A stretch of 9,493 nt of DNA from DASZXJ01 sp035545895 (GTDB lineage: Bacteria; Planctomycetota; Phycisphaerae; Tepidisphaerales; Tepidisphaeraceae), in NCBI GenBank assembly GCA_035545895.1, contig DASZXJ010000207.1:1-9493 (forward strand), read 5' to 3'. The notes under the pieces are model-generated. The model made no database searches, had not been told where the DNA came from, and saw only the letters and a list, made by a program, of their open reading frames with translations. Below are positions 5,533 to 9,493 of this stretch, piece after piece. The first letter of the stretch is position 1; each line of letters begins with the position of its first letter. Made by a program: the position numbers and the translations under genes.

Positions 5533-6000
5533 TCAAACCGGCTGTGGCGGTTGTTGTTCGTCAGTAGCCGATTGCTCGGCTGCCTGGTTGAACAGCGCTT
5601 CAAACCGAGCTTCCCATTCGCTGCGATTCCAAAGTTCCAAATGATCCCCGGAACCGATCAACGTGACTTCCTTGGCTGTCCCTGTTCGCCGAAGCGTTTT
5701 TTCAGGCAAAAGCACGCGCCATTGTTTATCCCAGGCAATCCGACTCGCCATGGCAAAGTTCAGATGGGCAAAGTCGATCGCACTCTTTTTCGGGGCCAGT
5801 TCCTGCTGGCGCTGAAAAACCAGATGTTCGTAATACCGTTCCGGGTAAAGCCATGGTCTGCGGTTGGAGCCGATGACCAGGAAAAATGCTTCGCCATCTC
5901 TCTTGGGGTTCAGCGACTTTCTAATTTCTGCCGGGATTAACAGGCGATTTTTCTCATCGACCATTAATTCGTACTCACCCAGCAATATGCCATGTTTCAC
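5533..6000 (-). CDS. mraZ: Transcriptional regulator MraZ
   Basis: MraZ is a ring-forming DNA-binding protein of the SpoVT-AbrB fold that controls its own dcw operon. The two signature DxxxR motifs are visible: DEKNR at residues 15-19, in LGEYELMVDEKNRLLIPAEI, and DKQWR at 91-95, in WDKQWRVLLPE. Each begins a half of the duplicated fold, and VTLIGSGDHLELW (112-124) is the typical second-half ending. At 155 aa the length is normal; the last 15 residues are a Gln/Pro-rich tail. The longest start is GTG at 6000, three bases after an in-frame TAG. A TTG at codon 6 would give a more family-like N-terminus (about MLGEYE), so the exact start is uncertain. No strong Shine-Dalgarno is seen, though GTGGG lies just upstream. 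Candidate MraZ boxes lie upstream. It heads the mraZ-rsmH-LysM-ftsL group. Confidence 0.95.
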   Translation of the reverse strand: MKHGILLGEYELMVDEKNRLLIPAEIRKSLNPKRDGEAFFLVIGSNRRPWLYPERYYEHLVFQRQQELAPKKSAIDFAHLNFAMASRIAWDKQWRVLLPEKTLRRTGTAKEVTLIGSGDHLELWNRSEWEARFEALFNQAAEQSATDEQQPPQPV

Positions 6001-6007
6001 AGTCTAA

Positions 6008-6063
6008 CCCACTTCAATCAGCGGCGTAGGGACTATCTACCACAATGCCCCACTTCGATTCAA
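6008..6063 (-). promoter_or_regulatory. Candidate mraZ promoter and MraZ boxes
   Basis: GAAGTGGG occurs twice on the minus strand, at 6056-6049 and 6015-6008, 41 bases apart. A weaker GTGGTA (6043-6038) lies exactly 10 bases after the first GTGGGG (6053-6048). MraZ is known to bind repeated TGGGN words with about 10-base spacing in E. coli and AAAGTG(G/T) words in mollicutes, and these words fit both. A weak promoter, TTGAAT (6063-6058), 18 bases, TAGATA (6039-6034), places the boxes across the spacer and just downstream of the start, as expected for autorepression. The boxes are convincing; the promoter hexamers are poor matches. Confidence 0.5.
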
Positions 6064-6086
6064 TAGCAAAAACATCAGATCGCACA

Positions 6087-6102
6087 TTTTCTTTAAAGAA
6101 AA
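6087..6102. repeat. Perfect 16-base palindrome at the end of the six-TM gene
   Basis: TTTTCTTTAAAGAAAA is its own reverse complement, and its centre contains the stop codon (TAA, 6095-6093) of the six-TM gene. It is AT-only apart from two positions, so it is weak as an RNA hairpin. It could be a protein-binding site upstream of the mraZ promoter or a chance product of the terminal Phe-Phe-Leu codons. Confidence 0.5.
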
Positions 6103-6641
6103 AATACCCGGTTGCCGAACAGACGCCGGCCAATGAGGGAGCCGGCAAAGATCGATGCTAAAACGCAGCCCACCCATTTGCCATCGAAATCCGCCAAAGA
6201 ATCGCGAAATTCCATCCGTAGATACAGCAGCAACATGCTGCCGATTCCGATCAGGCCGGCGGCGGCGACGGCGTGCATTTGAATCCGCCTTCGATCAACC
6301 ACTTTGCTCCACAGCCATAGTGAAACGAGCCATGACTCGAGCGCCAGCATGGTTAGAGCAGTATTAACCCAGGATTCATCGGCCATCCATCCAACCAGAT
6401 GCGCCAGCGGAATGCAAAGCAGCATGATCGCGGCGCTGGTACGCATGTTGCGCATCAACCATGGAAACAACAGTGATGATGCTGCGATCTCGACGACGAC
6501 GAAAATCGTGAGCGCATTTCGTTCTTCCGAATCATTGTCAGGCCGCAGCGAAACGTGCGCAGCGACGAGCAGAATCGGCAAGAGTGAAATGGCGCACCAG
6601 GTCAGGACGGGTGCGGCAATGGGTTCGCGAGACTCGGTCAT
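6093..6641 (-). CDS. Six-helix integral membrane protein of unknown function, 182 aa
   Basis: I recognise no family. Hydrophobic segments at about residues 11-31, 43-63, 69-87, 91-112, 122-141 and 155-172 indicate a small polytopic membrane protein. Short charged loops (RPDNDSEERN near 33-42, KVVDRRRIQ at 113-121) break the helices, and Trp is frequent in helices 3-4 (SWVN, ESWLVSLWLWSK). There is no signal peptide, and no catalytic motif is visible. The ATG at 6641 starts 20 bases after the ftsQ-like stop, so the two genes are probably cotranscribed. The gene sits where ftsA and ftsZ would follow ftsQ in a standard cluster, and just before the mraZ promoter region. The last codons (RVFFL) form the palindrome at 6087-6102. 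It is likely real; its role is unknown. Confidence 0.8.
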   Translation of the reverse strand: MTESREPIAAPVLTWCAISLLPILLVAAHVSLRPDNDSEERNALTIFVVVEIAASSLLFPWLMRNMRTSAAIMLLCIPLAHLVGWMADESWVNTALTMLALESWLVSLWLWSKVVDRRRIQMHAVAAAGLIGIGSMLLLYLRMEFRDSLADFDGKWVGCVLASIFAGSLIGRRLFGNRVFFL

Positions 6642-6661
6642 GGGCGCACATCGCTGAGCAT

Positions 6662-7597
6662 TCAGCGGGCGCTGTCGGCATGGGCGTTGGCGGCCGCGCT
6701 GGGATAGGTGATCTTATCAAATCGAACGTCAATCCACTGCATGCCAGCATCGATCCGGCGAAATTTTTGATAGACCTCCTGCAGGTGCTGCAGCTTTTGA
6801 TTCGGCGGCACTTCGGCAAAGAAATCCTGCGAACTGATCGGCTGGCCCCAGTGGATCGAAGTGTCGTACTTTGTAATCAGCTTGATCTGTCCCTCACGCT
6901 GGTCAACCCGGCCCTTGAAATTGGAGATATCCACGCGGGTGATTTCCTCGGCGTAGGATTGGCCGAAAAGCAGCTTGATCATGTCCAGCGCCGCGACCAG
7001 GTCGTCGCCGGCCCAGGTGCGGCCTGATTCGACGGGAGGCTCGGAAATTCCTTCCACAATCCGGATATTCAAACGCCCGTCCGGCCCGTAAATGATTCCC
7101 TTCAACTGAGCGGCAGTAAACTGTTCCGGCAGTTTGACGGCCTGCCCATCGACCAGCCAGTAATAGTCCTTCCAGTGAACCAGCGCGATCGGCGCCCGGA
7201 AATCGCAGTCGATTTCGATGGTGTCGCCCGGTTCCCGTCCGAATGCCCGGCGAACCTGGCGCACTTCCTTGATCCACGGATTCTTGTTCAGCGTCGCAGC
7301 CGTTTGAATGAGCAGTTGTCGATCAAAAACCGTTCGTGATTCCGTAGGTTGGAGACTGCTGAGGATCTGCCTGGCCAGCACATCGCTCATCCATAGCGGG
7401 CGGTTTTTCAAAACGACGGTAGGCGGCTTCTCAGGCTTCAAGACATCAGCCATCACGTAATGGCGAAGCCTGTAAAACCCAAAACCAAGCAGGCCAATAA
7501 ATACCAGCGATGCCAGCGTGTGCATCATTCCACGGCGAATCGCTGCCGTCTGCTGCGGGTCTCGCGGTCGCGCGGATTTAGACTTCTTTCTTGCCAT
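6662..7597 (-). CDS. ftsQ: FtsQ-like cell division protein, 311 aa
   Basis: The plan is that of FtsQ/DivIB: a basic cytoplasmic tail (MARKKSKSARPRD), one membrane segment (about residues 25-42, HTLASLVFIGLLGFGFY), a POTRA-like domain (about 58-125) and a C-terminal beta domain. Within it LNKNPWIKEVRQVRRAFG (103-120) and DTIEIDCDFRAPIALV (125-140) correspond to the family pattern of a NP(W/F)V-x-V-R segment followed by I-V-x-E-R-x-P-I/V-A, then WLVDGQAVKLPE (147-158). FtsQ bridges early and late divisome proteins and binds FtsL/FtsB. Sequence is divergent, with RAP in place of ERxP. I chose ATG 7597 because MARKK is a typical start and the preceding 42 codons look non-coding; ATG 7711 and TTG 7723 are in-frame alternatives. 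Adjacent ddl upstream is the classic ddl-ftsQ pair. No ftsA or ftsZ follows. Confidence 0.82.
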   Translation of the reverse strand: MARKKSKSARPRDPQQTAAIRRGMMHTLASLVFIGLLGFGFYRLRHYVMADVLKPEKPPTVVLKNRPLWMSDVLARQILSSLQPTESRTVFDRQLLIQTAATLNKNPWIKEVRQVRRAFGREPGDTIEIDCDFRAPIALVHWKDYYWLVDGQAVKLPEQFTAAQLKGIIYGPDGRLNIRIVEGISEPPVESGRTWAGDDLVAALDMIKLLFGQSYAEEITRVDISNFKGRVDQREGQIKLITKYDTSIHWGQPISSQDFFAEVPPNQKLQHLQEVYQKFRRIDAGMQWIDVRFDKITYPSAAANAHADSAR

Positions 7598-7717
7598 CAG
7601 TTGCCAACGCCGCCAGCAGCGGGGGCATGGAAGGATTATCGGACCGATTGGGTTGGAAACTGTAGAGAGTCGCCAATCGTTGATGCGATCAGATTTCAAT
7701 GCCAGCCGCATAACTGC

Positions 7718-7742
7718 AAACAAAAGCGGTTATATGGCCGCT
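7718..7742 (-). terminator. Weak intrinsic terminator or attenuator at the end of ddl
   Basis: On the minus strand AGCGG (7742-7738) can pair with CCGCT (7729-7725) around an 8-base loop holding the ddl stop codon, followed by TTTTGTTT (7725-7718). A five-base-pair stem is weak, so partial read-through into ftsQ is more likely than full termination. It supports placing the ftsQ start downstream, at 7597. Confidence 0.3.
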
Positions 7743-8662
7743 CTAAAACCTGCCGCACCTCTGGCTTGTGCTCGTTTAACAAGCCGGTCAACCAATTGCG
7801 CAAATGGAATGCCATCGTGCGCTGCCGCCTCGGGAAGAAGACTTCGCGGCGTAAAACCGGGCATTGTGTTGATCTCGAGCAAGTATGGCTGGTTGGTCTT
7901 TTGATCGATCAGAATGTCGATGCGTGACAAATCCCGTGCCCCGACAACCTCATTGGCCTGGCGCGCGAGTTCACGACATTGAGCGACAAGTTCGGGCCTC
8001 AGCCCCGTATCAAAGCGATGTTCAGTCGAATTTGATTTGTACTTGGCTTGGTAGTCGAAAAATTCCGACTTGGGCACGATCCGAATGGGCGAAAGGGCTT
8101 TTTCTTCAAAAAGCCCGACAGTCAGTTCAACGCCGGAAATGTACTGCTCGACGAGCGCCCGGCCATGTTTGCCGGCGACTTCTCGAATGGCGGCGGTGGC
8201 CTGCGCTTCAAGCTCGGCGGGGGCTTTGCAGACAAAGACATCGATGCTGCTGCCGCTGTCGATCGGTTTGACGACGCACGATCCGCGTATGTGCAGCGGT
8301 TCATGTAACTGCGAGAAATCGACGACGCGCCATGAAGGCGTCGGCAGGCCGGCGCGTTGCCAGGCTTGCTTGGTCGCGACTTTGTCCATCCCGGTTCGTG
8401 ATGCGCGCGAGCCCGATCCGACGAAGGGCACGCCTCGTTGTTCGAGAATTTCCTGAAGCTCCCCCGATTCGCCAAACTCACCGTGCAGAACGGGAAACAC
8501 AACATCGCAAGGTCGATCCAGGCCGGTTAAGTCCGTGGGAGAAACATCGCTTCCGAATACTTCGTGTCCCGCCTCTTTTAATCCCTGGATGACTGCTCTT
8601 CCGCTGATGAGACTGATTTCGCGTTCGGCGCTGGGGCCGCCAAACAAGACTGTGACTTTCAC
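7730..8662 (-). CDS. ddl: D-alanine--D-alanine ligase
   Basis: Ddl joins two D-alanines with ATP to make the dipeptide that MurF adds to the peptidoglycan precursor, in the cytoplasm. It is an ATP-grasp enzyme of normal length (310 aa). Residues matching the E. coli DdlB active site are all present: E13 in GGPSAEREISL, S138 in VVKPIDSGSSI, K207/Y208 in DYQAKYKSNSTEHRF, R247 and D249 in LSRIDILID, E263 and N265 in LLEINTMPGF, and S274 in TPRSLLPEAA. HGEFGESGELQ (60-70) is the substrate loop. One oddity is GSSIDV where GSSVGV is usual (Asp141 for Gly). The start is GTG at 8662 with a strong AAAGGAGT five bases upstream. It sits between murB and ftsQ, as in many dcw clusters. Confidence 0.96.
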   Translation of the reverse strand: MKVTVLFGGPSAEREISLISGRAVIQGLKEAGHEVFGSDVSPTDLTGLDRPCDVVFPVLHGEFGESGELQEILEQRGVPFVGSGSRASRTGMDKVATKQAWQRAGLPTPSWRVVDFSQLHEPLHIRGSCVVKPIDSGSSIDVFVCKAPAELEAQATAAIREVAGKHGRALVEQYISGVELTVGLFEEKALSPIRIVPKSEFFDYQAKYKSNSTEHRFDTGLRPELVAQCRELARQANEVVGARDLSRIDILIDQKTNQPYLLEINTMPGFTPRSLLPEAAAHDGIPFAQLVDRLVKRAQARGAAGFRAAI

Positions 8663-8666
8663 AAAG

Positions 8667-8674
8667 ACTCCTTT
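8667..8674 (-). promoter_or_regulatory. Strong ribosome binding site for ddl
   Basis: AAAGGAGT on the minus strand lies five bases before the GTG at 8662, which fixes that start. It is the strongest site on the minus strand here; most neighbouring genes have weak or no Shine-Dalgarno. Confidence 0.85.
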
Positions 8675-8689
8675 CCCACTGCCAACCTG

Positions 8690-9493
8690 CTAAGGCCACA
8701 CCCGGACTTCCGTTTCCAGCATGACCTGATTTCGTTCGAGCACTTTTTCCTGGATGATCTTGATTAATCGCAGGACATCATCGGCTTTGCACTCGCCGTG
8801 CGCGACGATGAAATTCGCATGTTTTTCACTGACTTCCGCGCCGCCCACGCGCATGCCCTTCAAGCCGGCCTGGTCGATCAATGCGCCGGCGCTCATGCCG
8901 CGCGGGTTTTTGAAGATGCAGCCCGCGTTCTTGGTATTCAGCGGCTGACTGTTGCGCTTAAACATCCATATTTCTTTTGTTTTACGCATGATCCGGTCGG
9001 GATCGTCCTCTTCCAATTCAAGCGTTGCTCCGAGGATGAATGGAGCGGTGATGTTCGTGCTGCGATATTCGAACACCAGGTCATCCTTGGTTCGCTCGAA
9101 GATCGTTCCTTCTGAATCCATCACAGTGACTTTGGTGACGACTGCGCCGATGTCGCCGAATTTTCCGCCGGCGTTCATTCGAATGCCGCCGCCGATCGTG
9201 CCGGGGATGCCGGCCAGGCACTCGATGCCCATCAAGCCTTGCCTGCACGTGCGGAGGATGAGTTTTTGCATATCCGCGCCCGCGGAGACTTCGCAAATGT
9301 TTTTGTCGAACTTGACCCGTCGCCAGAAATCATTGTCAAGGCGAAAAACCGCGCCGTCCACCCCTGAATCGCTGACCATGAGATTCGCGCCAAGTCCCAG
9401 CACGTAGATTGGAATCTCGCTTTCCAGGCAGCGGCGTGATGCTTTCTGCAATTCTTCTATATTGCGAGGACGGACGTACCAACGAGCCGGCCC
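8690..9493 (-). CDS. murB: UDP-N-acetylmuramate dehydrogenase MurB, N-terminus outside window
   Basis: MurB is the FAD enzyme that reduces UDP-GlcNAc-enolpyruvate to UDP-MurNAc with NADPH. The frame is open to the right edge: the first residues, GPARWYVRPRNIEEL, are the usual lead-in to the FAD domain, so only a few dozen N-terminal residues are missing, and an internal TTG at 9451 should not be taken as the start. Counting from the edge, LGLGANLMVSD (about 32-42) and GIPGTIGGGIRMNAGG (95-110) are the FAD-binding motifs. YRST (143-146) holds the conserved Arg, and NAGCIFKNP (189-197) is the catalytic loop. Then come GLKGMRVGGAEVSEKHANFI and the closing LETEVRVW with its conserved Glu. The short spacing between YRST and NAGC indicates type II MurB, without the Tyr loop. 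Cys replaces the usual catalytic Ser at position 192. The stop is 27 bases before ddl. Confidence 0.96.
   Translation of the reverse strand, partial: GPARWYVRPRNIEELQKASRRCLESEIPIYVLGLGANLMVSDSGVDGAVFRLDNDFWRRVKFDKNICEVSAGADMQKLILRTCRQGLMGIECLAGIPGTIGGGIRMNAGGKFGDIGAVVTKVTVMDSEGTIFERTKDDLVFEYRSTNITAPFILGATLELEEDDPDRIMRKTKEIWMFKRNSQPLNTKNAGCIFKNPRGMSAGALIDQAGLKGMRVGGAEVSEKHANFIVAHGECKADDVLRLIKIIQEKVLERNQVMLETEVRVWP

Noticed and set aside
5100..5567. Overlapping ORFs of 60-120 codons on both strands in the mraZ-rsmH gap
   Set aside because: They compete in several frames, have no Shine-Dalgarno or domain, and their translations look random. The hairpin content explains the stretch better.
7598..7723. 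N-terminal extension of the ftsQ-like gene to TTG 7723
   Set aside because: The 42 extra residues do not resemble an FtsQ tail, overlap the weak terminator, and have no ribosome binding site. MARKK at 7597 is a better start.
9449..9451. TTG at 9451 as the start of murB
   Set aside because: The frame continues to the window edge with family-like residues (ARWYVRPRNIEEL), so the true start lies outside.

Overview
The window reads as a piece of a bacterial chromosome centred on a division and cell-wall (dcw-type) gene cluster, all on the minus strand from about 9493 down to 2716, followed by a small plus-strand accessory block (451-2243) that runs head-on into it. The cell-wall genes are recognisable by motif: murB (running off the right edge), ddl, a divergent ftsQ, a six-helix membrane protein of unknown function, mraZ, rsmH, a LysM-domain membrane protein and a short FtsL-like protein. 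Mixed use of GTG starts and weak or absent Shine-Dalgarno sites, the divergence of FtsQ and FtsL, the LysM gene inside the cluster, and the absence of ftsA and ftsZ after ftsQ together suggest a member of the Planctomycetota (perhaps Phycisphaerae-like). That assignment is inference; there is no rRNA or other marker here.

Layout, minus strand in transcription order: murB (>9493-8690), ddl (8662-7730, strong RBS, GTG start), ftsQ-like (7597-6662), six-TM protein (6641-6093), a promoter region with candidate MraZ boxes, mraZ (6000-5533), a 457-base gap rich in GC hairpins, rsmH (5075-4170), 14-base tandem repeats, the LysM protein (4080-3088), a 70-base near-perfect hairpin filling the next gap, the FtsL-like gene (3006-2716), and a doubtful small ORF (2542-2240). 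Plus strand: 450 bases with no convincing gene but with repeated operator-like words, then a two-gene unit (451-813 and 834-2243). The second gene encodes an exported protein with a beta-barrel-like C-terminal half; its stop codon overlaps the stop of the facing small ORF.

How the genes fit together: MurB and Ddl make cytoplasmic peptidoglycan precursor parts (UDP-MurNAc and D-Ala-D-Ala). FtsQ- and FtsL-like proteins are bitopic divisome scaffold proteins. MraZ is the usual DNA-binding regulator at the head of the cluster, RsmH methylates 16S rRNA, and the LysM protein is a membrane-anchored candidate peptidoglycan binder.

The main surprise is the order. The genes that normally end a dcw cluster (murB-ddl-ftsQ) come before the genes that normally begin it (mraZ-rsmH-ftsL), and ftsI/murE do not follow ftsL; the accessory block sits there instead. 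The best candidates for something undescribed are the structured 457-base mraZ-rsmH gap, the 3017-3086 hairpin, and the unassigned two-gene plus-strand unit. I found no CRISPR array, tRNA, rRNA, transposase or complete insertion sequence.
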